A stretch of 64,000 bases of DNA from Bacillus stratosphericus (GCF_020524495.1 NZ_JAIVLB010000018.1:1-64000); one strand, 5' to 3'. Numbered from the stretch's first letter, positions 8,465 to 18,859 are shown. Notes: a model not told the origin generated them from the sequence alone. Program-made: numbers and translations.

Positions 8465-9433
8465 ATGAAACAAGAAAAAGCGATCATTATAGGAGGCGGC
8501 CCATGTGGATTATCAGCGGCCATCGCATTCAAGCAAATCGGGATTGATGCACTTGTGATTGAAAAGGGAAATGTGGTCAACAGTATTTATCATTATCCAA
8601 CACATCAAACCTTTTTCAGCACAAGCGAAAAGCTTGAGATCGGTGGTGTCGCTTTTATTACTGAAAACCGGAAGCCAGTTCGTATTCAGGCACTATCCTA
8701 TTACAGAGAGGTGGTCAGACGAAAAAGCCTGCGTGTGCATGCGTTTGAAAAAGTAAACGCTGTAACGAAAAAAGATGGGCGTTTTACCGTCAGCACGTCA
8801 AAAGAGGACTATTCATGTGACTACGTCGTAATTGCCACTGGCTACTATGATCATCCTAACTATATGAACGTCAAAGGGGAAGAGCTTCCTCACGTGTATC
8901 ATTATTTTAAAGAAGGCCACCCATACTTTGATAAAGATGTGACGGTCATCGGGGGGAAGAACTCCAGTGTCGATGCTGCGCTAGAACTTGTGAAATGCGG
9001 AAGCAAGGTCACTGTTTTGTATAGAGGAACTGAGTATTCATCTAACATCAAACCTTGGATTTTACCAGAGTTTGAAGCCCTCGTTCGGAATGGAACCATT
9101 CGAATGGAGTTTGGCGCACAGGTCAAAGAAATCACAGAAGAAGAGGTGATCTTTACAAATCAACAAGACCAAATCGATCGTGTAAAAAGTGATTTTGTCT
9201 TTGCGATGACAGGTTATCATCCTGATCATTCTTTCTTAAAAAAAATGGGTGTAACGATTGATCAAGAATCAGGTCGGCCAGCATTTAATGAACAAACGAT
9301 GGAAACAAACATAGAAGGCATCTTCATTGCAGGGGTTATAGCCGCTGGAAACAACGCCAATGAAATTTTCATTGAAAATGGAAGGTTTCATGGAGAGCTG
9401 ATTGCAGAAGAAATCAACAAAAGAATCAACTAA
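8465..9433 (+). CDS. ypdA: Bacillithiol disulfide reductase YpdA (Bdr), FAD/NADPH oxidoreductase
   Basis: The ATG at 8465, behind AGGAG, gives 322 residues. The FAD-binding Rossmann motif IIGGGPCGLSA lies at 8-18 and includes the conserved Cys14 of the family. A second dinucleotide-binding segment is VIGGKNSSVDAALEL. A GIFIAGVIAAG segment near the C terminus matches the third FAD contact. YpdA reduces oxidised bacillithiol (BSSB) with NADPH, shown in Staphylococcus and Bacillus. The bacillithiol synthesis genes bshB1 and bshA are in the same window near 52 kb, consistent with that role. Confidence 0.92.
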   Translation: MKQEKAIIIGGGPCGLSAAIAFKQIGIDALVIEKGNVVNSIYHYPTHQTFFSTSEKLEIGGVAFITENRKPVRIQALSYYREVVRRKSLRVHAFEKVNAVTKKDGRFTVSTSKEDYSCDYVVIATGYYDHPNYMNVKGEELPHVYHYFKEGHPYFDKDVTVIGGKNSSVDAALELVKCGSKVTVLYRGTEYSSNIKPWILPEFEALVRNGTIRMEFGAQVKEITEEEVIFTNQQDQIDRVKSDFVFAMTGYHPDHSFLKKMGVTIDQESGRPAFNEQTMETNIEGIFIAGVIAAGNNANEIFIENGRFHGELIAEEINKRIN

Positions 9434-9434
9434 T

Positions 9435-9480
9435 AAAAAAGAACTGGACTCCACAATTGGATTCAGTTCTTTTTTATTTA
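9435..9480 (+). terminator. Intrinsic terminator after ypdA
   Basis: AAAAAAGAACTG pairs with CAGTTCTTTTTT around a loop that itself contains TCCACAATTGGA. The flanking A and T runs suggest bidirectional function. Confidence 0.85.
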
Positions 9481-9589
9481 AACTGGGAGTATATAGAAAG
9501 TTATTTTATGAAAAATGGGCTCATTCATATAAAAAATGGGTAAATCATGGTACGATAATAAAGGATAATGTAGGGAAAGAGGTCTGATT

Positions 9590-10246
9590 ATGATCGCAAT
9601 CATCTCAGCAGGTTTAGCTCCCGGCATCGCACTTTTAAGTTATTTTTATTTGAAAGATCAGTACGACAATGAGCCGGTTCACATGGTCATCAGATCTTTT
9701 ATGCTAGGTGTCATACTTGTGTTTCCAACCATGTTTATTCAATATGTCCTTCAGGAGGAACATATTACAACTAATCCGATCTTGATTTCTTTTGTGACTT
9801 CGGGTTTTTTAGAGGAATCATTAAAATGGTTTATATTAATGGTCAGCGTCTATGCGCATGTACAGTTTGATGAGCACTATGACGGGATTGTTTATGGAAC
9901 AAGTGTTTCACTTGGTTTTGCGACGCTTGAAAATATTCTCTACTTAGTCGGTCATGGAGTAGAATATGCTTTTACACGTGCCTTATTACCAGTATCAAGT
10001 CACGCTTTGTTCGGTGTGGTGATGGGATTTTATATAGGAAAGGCTCGTTTCTCTGCTAAAAAAGAGCAAGTCAAATGGCTTATCCTTTCTTTAACGCTCC
10101 CTGTGCTTTTTCACGGCTTATATGATTTCATTCTTCTTGGGATGAAAAACTGGGGATATATTATGCTGCCTTTCATGATTTTTTTATGGTGGTTTGGCCT
10201 GCGGAAAGCCAAAAAAGCTCACGCGGTGAAAATGGTGGAAATTTAA
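9590..10246 (+). CDS. prsW: Intramembrane protease PrsW (site-1 cleavage of anti-sigma factor RsiW)
   Basis: The protein has 218 residues and about eight hydrophobic segments. The glutamate pair in [10 protein letters not shown], the later TLENILY segment and the histidines in SSHALFG and LFHGLYDF form the PrsW (YpdC) protease signature. PrsW is a membrane protease that starts regulated proteolysis of RsiW, freeing sigma-W during envelope stress. The ATG at 9590 follows AAAGAGGT. The gene is flanked by terminators on both sides and so is probably transcribed alone. rsiW itself is not in the window. Confidence 0.92.
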   Translation: MIAIISAGLAPGIALLSYFYLKDQYDNEPVHMVIRSFMLGVILVFPTMFIQYVLQEEHITTNPILISFVTSGFLEESLKWFILMVSVYAHVQFDEHYDGIVYGTSVSLGFATLENILYLVGHGVEYAFTRALLPVSSHALFGVVMGFYIGKARFSAKKEQVKWLILSLTLPVLFHGLYDFILLGMKNWGYIMLPFMIFLWWFGLRKAKKAHAVKMVEI

Positions 10247-10249
10247 ATT

Positions 10250-10285
10250 GGAAAACGCCCAATAAGAAAATAGGGCGTTTTTTTG
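10250..10285 (+). terminator. Intrinsic terminator after prsW
   Basis: AAAACGCCC pairs with GGGCGTTTT, followed by further T residues. Confidence 0.88.
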
Positions 10286-10378
10286 TCTTTTCATCAAATT
10301 CCCTCCTGTGATGAATGTATAAAAATAGGGATCGGAAGAAACATATATTCAAACATCAAAAATACAGGAGGATCAAAT

Positions 10379-11296
10379 ATGGACAAAGCTCGTTTCATGA
10401 AACAAACCGTCCTTATCTTCTCAATCGTTCTACTCGTGTTTTCACTGATAACACCAGAAAAAAGTGAAGCCTTCACTAATCAAGTCATTCAGCGAGGAGC
10501 AACAGGAGAAGATGTAGTCGAGCTGCAAGCACGGCTTCAATACAATGGTTTTTACAATGGAAAAATTGATGGAGTCTATGGCTGGGGAACATACTGGGCC
10601 GTTCGTAACTTTCAAAGTCAGTTTGGTTTAAAGAAGGTCGATGGACTTGTAGGTAAAAAAACAAAAAGCAAATTAGTTCAAAAGACAAAATACTATAAAG
10701 AGTTTGTGCAGGAGCAATTGCAAAAAGGGAACCAGTTTACACACTATGGCGGGAAGCCGCTTGATCAGCAAACAAAGGCACCCGCGCAAAGAAGTTCAAA
10801 AAAGACGGCCCAAAGGTCAAAAGAGAAGCAACAAAGTCAGAGCAAAGGAAGAAGATCGTCTGTCAAGTCTGGAAACCAGTCAGGCAATAAAAAAGCAAAT
10901 CAAACGCCGAAACAAACGGCTGCCAACATGCCAGGTGGTTTTTCTAATAATGACATTCAGCTCCTTTCACAAGTAGTATATAGTGAAGCAAGAGGTGAGC
11001 CTTATGAAGGACAAGTGGCCATCGCTGCCGTCATCTTAAACCGTTTGAAGAGCCCAACCTTTCCAAATACCATTGCCGGTGTCATTTTTGAGCCGCTTGC
11101 GTTTACAGCTGTGGCAGATGGACAATTTTATATGAGGCCAAATGAAACGGCAAAAAAAGCAGTATTTGATGCTATTAATGGCTGGGATCCATCTGAAAGC
11201 GCCGTTTATTACTTTAACCCTAATACAGCAACAAGCCCATGGGTTTGGGGAAGATCACAAATTAAACGGATAGGGAAACATATTTTCTGTGAATAA
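10379..11296 (+). CDS. sleB: Spore cortex-lytic enzyme SleB
   Basis: Translation from ATG 10379 (site AGGAGG) gives 305 residues. A signal peptide ends at about residue 31 (KSEA/FTNQ). A peptidoglycan-binding domain follows (GATGEDVVELQARLQYNGFY), then a basic low-complexity linker rich in Lys, Ser and Gln. The C-terminal lytic transglycosylase domain starts near SQVVYSEARGEPYEG, which contains the family catalytic Glu. SleB sits dormant in the spore and degrades cortex during germination. Its stability depends on YpeB, encoded immediately downstream. Expression in the forespore is expected; a weak sigma-G-like pair (GTATAA near 10317, CATATAT near 10342) lies upstream but is not convincing. 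Confidence 0.95.
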   Translation: MDKARFMKQTVLIFSIVLLVFSLITPEKSEAFTNQVIQRGATGEDVVELQARLQYNGFYNGKIDGVYGWGTYWAVRNFQSQFGLKKVDGLVGKKTKSKLVQKTKYYKEFVQEQLQKGNQFTHYGGKPLDQQTKAPAQRSSKKTAQRSKEKQQSQSKGRRSSVKSGNQSGNKKANQTPKQTAANMPGGFSNNDIQLLSQVVYSEARGEPYEGQVAIAAVILNRLKSPTFPNTIAGVIFEPLAFTAVADGQFYMRPNETAKKAVFDAINGWDPSESAVYYFNPNTATSPWVWGRSQIKRIGKHIFCE

Positions 11297-11312
11297 AAAG
11301 AGGTGTAAATAA

Positions 11313-12662
11313 ATGATCAGAGGAATATTGATTGCTATTTTAGGAATTGCTGTCATCTCAACAGGTTACTGGGGCTATAAAGAACATCAAGAAAAAGATG
11401 CGGTGCTACTTCATGCAGAGAACAACTACCAAAGAGCATTCCACGATTTAACGTACCAAGTCGATCAGTTGCACGATAAACTTGGATCGACACTTGCAAT
11501 GAACAGCCAAACATCGATCTCTCCAGCACTTGCAGATGTATGGAGAATGTCATCAGAAGCACATAACAATGTCAGTCAGCTCCCGCTCACATTGATGCCT
11601 TTTAACAAAACGGAAGAATTTTTGGCGAATGTCGGAGACTTTAGCTATCAATCGTCAGTTAAGACTTTGTCAGACGAACCATTAAACAAAGATACCCATA
11701 AAACCATTACCGCATTATATGATCAAGCGGCAGATATCCAAAACGAGCTTAGACAAGTCCAGCACTTAGTATTGAGTAAAAATTTAAAATGGATGGATGT
11801 TGAAATGGCGTTAGCTGATGGCGATCGAAAGAACGACAACACCATCATTGACGGATTAAAAACCGTTGAAAGCAATGCAGATGCATTTGCGGATGTAGAT
11901 CTCGGTCCTACGAATGTATCATCACAATCAGAAGCGCAAGGCTACAGTCATTTAAAAGGCAAAAAGATTTCAAAAAAGGAAGCAATCCGCATTGCGCAGC
12001 AATTTACACCTGATCATAATCAAGATTTTAAAGTGCGAAAAAGCGGAAGCAAAACAAATCGAGATGTGTATAGCTTATCAATGTCAGATCCAGATAGCCA
12101 AGCAAATTTTTATGTAGACTTGACTGAAAAAGGTGGACACCCCGTCTATCTTCTTCAGAATCGAGAAGTGAAAAAACAAAAAATCAGCTTAAATGATGCA
12201 TCTGAAAAAGCACTAAGCTTCTTAAAGAAGCATGGATTTGATACGGAATCGTTCCATTTAGATGAAAGTGCACAATTTGATAATATCGGTGTATTTACCT
12301 ATGTGCCTCTTCAAAAAAATGTACTACTCTATCCGGATAGTATACGCATGAAAGTCGCACTAGATGATGGAGAGGTTGTTGGGTTCTCAGCGAAAGACTA
12401 CTTAATGAATCATAAAAAACGCGATATCAAAGCACCTAAAATCTCGCAAAAAGAAGCTGAGAAGACACTGAATAAGCACGTGAAGATCGAGGATACTCAT
12501 TTAGTCATTGTTCAAAATGATATGTCAGAGGAGGTTCTCTGCTATGAATTCCTTGGAACAATTAAAAATGACACATACCGGATGTTCATTAATGCAAATA
12601 CAGGAAAAGAAGAAAGAATAGATAAGCTAAAAAATGCAGAACCTATATACAAAGACCTGTAG
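11313..12662 (+). CDS. ypeB: Germination protein YpeB, required for SleB
   Basis: The protein has 449 residues with an N-terminal hydrophobic helix (ILIAILGIAVISTGYWGY) that probably anchors it in the inner forespore membrane. The N-terminal half is helical. The C-terminal half contains repeated PepSY-like units beginning near residues 216 (KISKKEAIRIAQQF), 290 and 375 (KISQKEAEKTL). It starts 16 bases after the sleB stop behind AGAGGTG. YpeB is needed for SleB assembly and stability, and the two are jointly processed at germination. Confidence 0.95.
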   Translation: MIRGILIAILGIAVISTGYWGYKEHQEKDAVLLHAENNYQRAFHDLTYQVDQLHDKLGSTLAMNSQTSISPALADVWRMSSEAHNNVSQLPLTLMPFNKTEEFLANVGDFSYQSSVKTLSDEPLNKDTHKTITALYDQAADIQNELRQVQHLVLSKNLKWMDVEMALADGDRKNDNTIIDGLKTVESNADAFADVDLGPTNVSSQSEAQGYSHLKGKKISKKEAIRIAQQFTPDHNQDFKVRKSGSKTNRDVYSLSMSDPDSQANFYVDLTEKGGHPVYLLQNREVKKQKISLNDASEKALSFLKKHGFDTESFHLDESAQFDNIGVFTYVPLQKNVLLYPDSIRMKVALDDGEVVGFSAKDYLMNHKKRDIKAPKISQKEAEKTLNKHVKIEDTHLVIVQNDMSEEVLCYEFLGTIKNDTYRMFINANTGKEERIDKLKNAEPIYKDL

Positions 12663-12673
12663 AAAAGGAAACG

Positions 12674-12708
12674 AGGAAAAGACTAATAAGTCTTTTCCTT
12701 TTGTTTTA
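12674..12708 (+). terminator. Intrinsic terminator after sleB-ypeB
   Basis: GGAAAAGACT pairs with AGTCTTTTCC around loop AATA, followed by TTTTGTTTT. Confidence 0.9.
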
Positions 12709-12764
12709 TACATGGTTTAATATAGGAGAGGGTACGATTTTACAGATGAAAAGAGTGATGAGGA

Positions 12765-13412
12765 ATGTTACAAATAGGGGATACAATTACAATTGAATAT
12801 GTCAATGAGAACAAAGAAGTGAAAGCAGCAAAATCGAAAGTTTTGGAAAATAATAACGATAATATTTGCATTAATTATCCAGGAGATAAAGAAACAGGAC
12901 GCACCATCTATTTAAATCAGCAAACAGAAATTACCGTCTTCTTTTTCGATGAAAATCAAATTCCATACAAATGTACAAGCGAAGTTATAGGAAAAAGAAA
13001 AAAAGACATTCCGATGATTGTCATTTCGATTCCGCCAAAAGAAGAAATGATTCGGCTTCAGCGCAGAGAATATCTGCGAGTGGATACGATGGTGAAAGCC
13101 ACCATTACACAAACTGATGAAGAGCCCTTTGACACATTGATCGTGAATATGAGTGCTGGCGGCGTAGCGATTGCTGTTCCAGAACACGTCTTACTAAAAG
13201 ATTACGGTGAAGTGATCACAGAGTTTGAACTACCGCTCAAAGAACCAGTAAAAATTAAAGCGGTTGCAGAGATGAATCGTGTATATCAAGATGAACAGAC
13301 CGGCAAAAAAAGAGCAATCATGGAGTTTACTGAGATCACAAATGACCACCAGCAACACATCATGAAGTACTGCTTTCAGCAGCAGCTTTTAACACGTGTG
13401 AAAAAAGCATAA
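12765..13412 (+). CDS. ypfA: Cyclic di-GMP receptor YpfA (MotI/DgrA), PilZ domain
   Basis: The protein has 215 residues: an N-terminal YcgR-like domain (about 1-95) and a C-terminal PilZ domain. The c-di-GMP contacts are visible as R101xxxR105 in the RREYLR segment and the downstream NMSAGGVAI, equivalent to (D/N)xSxxG. In B. subtilis YpfA/MotI binds c-di-GMP and inhibits the flagellar motor through MotA. The ribosome-binding site is weak (GTGATGAGG just upstream). It is separated from ypeB by a terminator. Confidence 0.92.
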   Translation: MLQIGDTITIEYVNENKEVKAAKSKVLENNNDNICINYPGDKETGRTIYLNQQTEITVFFFDENQIPYKCTSEVIGKRKKDIPMIVISIPPKEEMIRLQRREYLRVDTMVKATITQTDEEPFDTLIVNMSAGGVAIAVPEHVLLKDYGEVITEFELPLKEPVKIKAVAEMNRVYQDEQTGKKRAIMEFTEITNDHQQHIMKYCFQQQLLTRVKKA

Positions 13413-13475
13413 GAATAAAGGGTGTAAAAAGTTTCCATACTAGAGTTGAAAGAATCTAGCGTGGAGGCTTTTTGT

Positions 13476-13658
13476 ATGAAGACAATTGAAAGATGGTTAT
13501 TCAAGGCAGTACTGATTCAGCTTGTGCTATTATTAGCCGTTCAGATTACACTTCATTTGACGAAAGGGGAACTGTTTTTGTCAAAAGTCGTGCAATATGA
13601 GGGTGTGAACAACATGAGCATTGAAGATTGGATTGAGACGTTTAAGCAAAAGGATTGA
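13476..13658 (+). CDS. ypfB: YpfB, small membrane protein (DUF5359 family)
   Basis: A 60-residue protein from ATG 13476, behind GTGGAGG (13461-13467). One membrane helix is evident (VLIQLVLLLAVQITLHL), followed by a short hydrophilic tail. It corresponds by position and type to ypfB between ypfA and cmk. Function is unknown. Confidence 0.8.
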   Translation: MKTIERWLFKAVLIQLVLLLAVQITLHLTKGELFLSKVVQYEGVNNMSIEDWIETFKQKD

Positions 13659-13729
13659 TAGAAAATTCCCCATTTTGAGCGGTGATCGTGTTACAATTCA
13701 TAAGGTAGATTCAATCAAGGAGAGGTATT

Positions 13730-14407
13730 ATGAAAAAGAAATTATCTATCGCAATTGACGGTCCTGCTGCAGCAGGAAAAAGCACTGTAGCAAAAATTGT
13801 TGCAGCGAAAAAATCATATATTTATATTGATACAGGTGCGATGTACCGCGCAATTACACTTGCGGCACTCAATCATGGTGTAAACCTTGAAGATGAACAG
13901 GCACTTGATGTATTACTGAAAAAGACAGTCATTGAACTTGTGTCAACTAACGAAGGTCAAAAAGTACATCTAGACCATACCGATGTTACTGAGGACATTC
14001 GAACAGACGATGTCAGTAACCAAGTATCGATTGTAGCAAAACATAGAACTGTTCGTGAGGAACTGGTTCGCCGCCAGCAAGAGCTTGGCAAACGAGGCGG
14101 AGTTGTGATGGACGGAAGAGACATTGGCACACACGTTCTTCCAGATGCCGAAGTGAAAATCTTCTTGCTTGCTTCAGTAGAGGAAAGAGCAAAACGCCGT
14201 TTTGAGGAGAATCAGAAAAAAGGCTATGATGTCAATTACGATCAGCTGATCGAAGAGATTGCAAGGCGTGACAAACTTGATTCTGAGCGTGAGATATCAC
14301 CACTGAAGAAGGCTGATGATGCAATTGAAATTGACACCACTTCCCTTTCCATTCAAGAGGTGGCAGGTAAAATTTTAGATGCAGTGGACTGCGTTGAAAA
14401 ACAGTAA
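13730..14407 (+). CDS. cmk: Cytidylate kinase (CMP/dCMP kinase)
   Basis: The enzyme phosphorylates CMP and dCMP with ATP. It has 225 residues with Walker [10 protein letters not shown] at 11-19, the DTGAMYRA substrate segment, the [12 protein letters not shown] motif, and the lid arginines in SVEERAKRR. The ATG follows AAGGAGAGG. The next gene, ypfD, has its own leader, so cmk may be read through or ended within the 220-base gap. Confidence 0.97.
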   Translation: MKKKLSIAIDGPAAAGKSTVAKIVAAKKSYIYIDTGAMYRAITLAALNHGVNLEDEQALDVLLKKTVIELVSTNEGQKVHLDHTDVTEDIRTDDVSNQVSIVAKHRTVREELVRRQQELGKRGGVVMDGRDIGTHVLPDAEVKIFLLASVEERAKRRFEENQKKGYDVNYDQLIEEIARRDKLDSEREISPLKKADDAIEIDTTSLSIQEVAGKILDAVDCVEKQ

Positions 14408-14531
14408 GAAATTTTAGAAAACTTTTATAAGTTAGAGGTTTATCTCTTGACAAACAAGGCCTTTTATTAGAAGTTTATACTAATACTATTTTTATTGATC
14501 ATTCAAGCAATTATGTTGATTTGAATGTTTC

Positions 14532-14630
14532 TATAATACATATTCGGCTGGCAATCATCATGCTTAAGACACATATTCGCTCAGCCGTTTTACTTAAGCT
14601 GTGTAGGTTTGGACCAAGGAGGTTATCGAA
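14532..14630 (+). promoter_or_regulatory. Promoter and candidate structured leader of ypfD
   Basis: TATAAT at 14532-14537 would place a transcription start near 14544. The roughly 87-base leader contains two complementary pairs that interleave: CGGCTG (14545-14550) with CAGCCG (14582-14587), and GCTTAAG (14562-14568) with CTTAAGC (14593-14599). They could form a pseudoknot or two alternative folds. ACATATTCG also occurs twice (14538 and 14571). No good -35 was found. The upstream part of the gap (14408-14531) holds a TTGACA at 14447 with no well-spaced -10. Confidence 0.4.
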
Positions 14631-15782
14631 ATGACAGAGGAAATGAATCAAATCGATGTTCAGGTACCAGAAGTTGGAGATGTAGTGAAAGGGATTGTTT
14701 CTAAAGTTGAGGACAAGCATGTCAATGTAGATATCGTCAATGTGAAGCAACCTGGGATCATCCCAATCAGTGAATTATCAAGTCTTCACGTTGAAAAAGC
14801 ATCAGATGTCGTGAAAGATGGCGACGAGTTAGAGCTTAAAGTAACAAAGGTCGAAGACGATGCTTTGATTTTATCGAAACGTGCTGTTGATGCAGACCGC
14901 GCTTGGGAAGACCTAGAGAAAAAATTTAAAACAAAAGAAGTTTTTGAAGCTGAAGTAAAAGACGTTGTCAAAGGTGGTCTTGTTGTAGACATTGGTGTAC
15001 GGGGATTTATTCCTGCATCTCTTGTTGAAGCACACTATGTAGAAGACTTTACAGACTACAAAGGAAATACGCTCTCACTTATTGTGGTAGAGCTTGACTG
15101 CGAAAAAAATCGTGTGATCCTTTCACACCGTGCAGTAGTTGAGCAAGAGCAATTAGACAAAAAGCGGGACTTCCTCCAAAAGCTTGAAGTAGGTAGTTTG
15201 ATTGATGGAAAGGTGCAGCGCTTGACGAACTTCGGTGCATTTGTTGACATTGGCGGCATTGATGGATTAGTTCACATTTCTCAACTATCCCATGCGCATG
15301 TTGAAAAGCCATCTGACGTTGTAGAAGAAGGACAGGAAGTCAAGGTGAAAGTACTTGCTGTTGATCGAGATAACGAACGTATCTCACTATCTATCAAAGA
15401 AACGTTACCAGGACCTTGGAGTCAAATTAGCGAAAAGGTAAAACAAGATGATGTACTTGAAGGAACCGTTCAGCGTCTTGTGAGCTTTGGTGCATTTGTT
15501 GAAATTCTTCCAGGTGTAGAAGGACTTGTGCATATTTCCCAAATCTCACATAAACATATCGGTACTCCTCAAGAAGTCCTTGAAGAAGGGCAAACTGTGA
15601 AAGTGAAAGTGCTTGATGTGAATGAAGATGAAGAGCGCATTTCATTAAGCATTCGTGATTTAGAAGAAAATCCGGAAAAGCAAATAGAAGAGGATTATCG
15701 TCAGTATCAGGCGAAAGAAGAAAACACTAGCGGATTCCAGCTTGGTGACCTGATCGGAGATAAACTCAATAAACTAAAATAA
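14631..15782 (+). CDS. ypfD: Ribosomal protein S1 homologue YpfD (four S1 domains)
   Basis: The protein has 383 residues with four S1 RNA-binding repeats at roughly 16-85, 102-167, 188-256 and 273-342. The last two are the best conserved ([20 protein letters not shown] and [20 protein letters not shown]). Gram-negative S1 has six repeats; four is usual in Bacillus, where the protein is not a stable ribosome component. The ATG at 14631 follows AAGGAGG. It is followed after 14 bases by fni. The exact role in Bacillus translation is not settled. Confidence 0.93.
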   Translation: MTEEMNQIDVQVPEVGDVVKGIVSKVEDKHVNVDIVNVKQPGIIPISELSSLHVEKASDVVKDGDELELKVTKVEDDALILSKRAVDADRAWEDLEKKFKTKEVFEAEVKDVVKGGLVVDIGVRGFIPASLVEAHYVEDFTDYKGNTLSLIVVELDCEKNRVILSHRAVVEQEQLDKKRDFLQKLEVGSLIDGKVQRLTNFGAFVDIGGIDGLVHISQLSHAHVEKPSDVVEEGQEVKVKVLAVDRDNERISLSIKETLPGPWSQISEKVKQDDVLEGTVQRLVSFGAFVEILPGVEGLVHISQISHKHIGTPQEVLEEGQTVKVKVLDVNEDEERISLSIRDLEENPEKQIEEDYRQYQAKEENTSGFQLGDLIGDKLNKLK

Positions 15783-15790
15783 TTTGGTGA

Positions 15791-16852
<1,062 letters not shown>

Positions 16853-16853
16853 A

Positions 16854-16884
16854 AAGGCATGTGATCATCACATGCCTTTTTTTA
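16854..16884. terminator. Bidirectional terminator between fni and ypzI
   Basis: AAAGGCATGTGAT pairs with ATCACATGCCTTT, followed by a T-run on the plus strand; the opposite strand has an equivalent though shorter T-run. The plus-strand T-run overlaps the ypzI stop codon (16882-16884). Confidence 0.88.
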
Positions 16885-17013
16885 TTGATTTCTTTTTCGA
16901 GCGTCATCTGAATCTTCTAATGCTGTTGCCCCTTTATGACGAATTGATTGATCTCGATCAGATTCAACTCTTCTTGATGCCTTTAGGCGTGTTTCCTGTC
17001 TATCCTTACCCAT
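16882..17013 (-). CDS. ypzI: YpzI, small basic protein (43 residues)
   Basis: Read directly from the minus strand: ATG at 17013-17011, stop TAA at 16884-16882. It begins MGKDRQETRLKASRRVESDR and ends ARKRNQ. A strong GAGGAGGG site (17029-17022) lies eight bases upstream, and the frame is free of stops. Position and sequence type match the YpzI family, encoded between fni and yphA in B. subtilis. The protein is very hydrophilic and charged; function is unknown. Confidence 0.82.
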   Translation of the reverse strand: MGKDRQETRLKASRRVESDRDQSIRHKGATALEDSDDARKRNQ

Positions 17014-17125
17014 CCATACATCCCTCCTCAATGATTAGGGTGTCACCTCTTGTTTATTTCATACAAAGCCCGTAACGCTTCACACGTTTAAAAACTGGAG
17101 ATTTTCCCATAATGTAATTGAGGTG

Positions 17126-17734
17126 ATGAGGTTGGAGGCAATGTACTATTATTGGTCAATATGGTTCGTTTGGATTATGGTGACATTTATTATGGAAAAA
17201 AGGACATGGCGCAATGTGCTGGCAGTGTGTGTACTTGTTCATATTATTTTCAGTCATTTCATGATATCCATTTTTGATTTCAGTATCAATGCAGGGTTTT
17301 TGATGACTTTTTTATATGCTTGTGTTGCTTTTGTTATATTCCAGCCTGGCTATGGAATCGTCAAAATCATGCAATTATGTTCGATGATAAGCGCGTATAG
17401 CTTTTTTATGATTTTTGAATTATATGACCCTGTTTGGTTCACGATAATAAAGGTGGACTGGGTTGTATTTGCCTTGCTGATCTTGATGTGTTTGACATAT
17501 GGACATCAGTTGACGGAACGAATCACTTTATGGATGATGTCTGCGTGTCTCGGAGAAACTCTTTATTCTCTCACGATTCATCGCCTCACATCATCGATTA
17601 TTATTGGAGATCTCTCGTTTCTTTCTCTTGTTGTTCAAGGAGCCATTTTCCTATTAGGTGTAGGCCAGCTTGAAAAGCTCTTAAGTACCCGTTCATCCAG
17701 AAAACCAGTAAAAGGGGCTGCAAAATCAACATGA
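17126..17734 (+). CDS. yphA: YphA, polytopic membrane protein upstream of seaA
   Basis: About 202 residues, almost entirely hydrophobic, with six or more predicted membrane helices. The start is uncertain: ATG 17126, TTG 17132 (better spaced to GAGGTG at 17120-17125) and ATG 17141 are in frame. The stop overlaps the seaA ATG in an ATGA junction at 17731-17734, indicating coupling. The family is found in spore formers next to seaA, so a sporulation role is likely but inferred. Confidence 0.83.
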   Translation: MRLEAMYYYWSIWFVWIMVTFIMEKRTWRNVLAVCVLVHIIFSHFMISIFDFSINAGFLMTFLYACVAFVIFQPGYGIVKIMQLCSMISAYSFFMIFELYDPVWFTIIKVDWVVFALLILMCLTYGHQLTERITLWMMSACLGETLYSLTIHRLTSSIIIGDLSFLSLVVQGAIFLLGVGQLEKLLSTRSSRKPVKGAAKST

Positions 17735-18615
17735 CGGATTACACGTTTCCTGTGATTATTGGTGTCATCTTTGGGATGGCGGCCAGAATTTATATCCTAA
17801 GAACAGATTATCGGCAATATCCCACGTATATACATGGACAAGTGATTCACATTTCGCTTGGTTTTATCGCGTCAGGGCTTGGTGCGATCATTATGCCTGC
17901 ATTGATTGAGGAGGAATTCACCGCGATTACTTTTCTGACATTGGCAGCCACGCAATTTCGTGATGTGCGAAATATGGAAAGAAATACTTTAACCCAAATG
18001 GATTCGTATGAACTTGTCTCAAGAGGTAGTACATATATTGAAGGCATTGCGATCGCCTTTGAAAGTCGAAATTATATTGCCATTCTCACTTCACTCATTA
18101 CAACGACAGCCTGTATTTTCTTCTCTCTCGTTATTGGGACAGTGGTCGGTGTTCTTTGTTTTTTCATGGCAAAGCTATTAATGTCTGGCAGCCAACTAAA
18201 GGATATCGTCAATATTCAAAAAGGCGAACTTCGTTTTGACGGGGCGGGGCTTTATGTGAATGATATTTACATTATGAATATCGGGCTTCCTGAAAAGCAG
18301 AAACTTATTTTAGACCATGGAATGGGCTTTATCTTAACACCAAAGAATTTTAACTCAGCCACAACGATTGCAAACCTTGGGCAGCGACAAGCAATTTTAT
18401 TTGATTTATCGAATGTACTTGGCGTGTATCGTGACTCTGGTGAACCATCGCTTTGTCCGCTAGCAAAACGCGATCTGAATAATGGCACCCTTGGCGTGTT
18501 TATTTTACCGCAATGGAAACGTGAAGATCTGGCTGTTCGTGTATTAGAAGAGGTGCCGATCTTAGAAAATGCTATTAGAATGCCGACGGATTTCATTAAA
18601 AAGAAAGCGAGGTAA
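17731..18615 (+). CDS. seaA: SeaA (YphB), YIEGIA-domain spore envelope assembly protein
   Basis: A 294-residue membrane protein with several hydrophobic segments in the first 150 residues. It contains the name-giving STYIEGIAIAFESRNY motif at about residues 94-109. The soluble C-terminal half contains GDL-like strands and a RLNNG-type end. In B. subtilis YphB/SeaA contributes to spore envelope assembly. It lies in a compact unit with yphA (4-base overlap) and ypzH (6-base gap), the latter being annotated in the family as a capping subunit for YIEGIA proteins. Confidence 0.88.
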   Translation: MTDYTFPVIIGVIFGMAARIYILRTDYRQYPTYIHGQVIHISLGFIASGLGAIIMPALIEEEFTAITFLTLAATQFRDVRNMERNTLTQMDSYELVSRGSTYIEGIAIAFESRNYIAILTSLITTTACIFFSLVIGTVVGVLCFFMAKLLMSGSQLKDIVNIQKGELRFDGAGLYVNDIYIMNIGLPEKQKLILDHGMGFILTPKNFNSATTIANLGQRQAILFDLSNVLGVYRDSGEPSLCPLAKRDLNNGTLGVFILPQWKREDLAVRVLEEVPILENAIRMPTDFIKKKAR

Positions 18616-18621
18616 AGAGAA

Positions 18622-18816
18622 ATGGCGAATACAATAGAGCAATTTATATTGGCTGTGGCTACAACAAATAAAGAGCGAGTCATAGGAGGAACAGCGGTTT
18701 TTTTCTGTGAAAATAAAGAAGAGCTCGATATGTATGCGATGAATTTAGAGGCGATTTTGGACGGCATTGCACACGGAATTGGAGAAGATCTTTACTTAAT
18801 TGTCAAACATTTTTAA
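18622..18816 (+). CDS. ypzH: YpzH, capping-complex subunit for YIEGIA
   Basis: A 64-residue soluble protein beginning MANTIEQFILAVATTNKERV, ending with GIGEDLYLIVKHF. It starts six bases after seaA, behind a GAGGTAAAGAGA site. Size, position and the FFCENKEELD segment fit the small partner family found next to YIEGIA proteins. It probably acts with SeaA in the same complex; this is inference from gene pairing. Confidence 0.8.
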   Translation: MANTIEQFILAVATTNKERVIGGTAVFFCENKEELDMYAMNLEAILDGIAHGIGEDLYLIVKHF

Positions 18817-18859
18817 GTTATTCATTGTGGTCTGATTAAAAATTGATATAATATATAAG

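Noticed and set aside
10312-10349. Sigma-G promoter for sleB (TGAATG and CATATAT).
   Set aside because: The spacing is about 24 bases for the best -35; the alternative GTATAA is a poor match, so only a weak remark was kept in the sleB entry.
16872-17075. 67-codon plus-strand frame after fni.
   Set aside because: It starts in the terminator T-run and is antisense to ypzI, which has a strong ribosome-binding site.
18267-18767. 166-codon minus-strand open frame across seaA/ypzH.
   Set aside because: Antisense to two well-supported genes, with no recognisable domain or ribosome-binding site.
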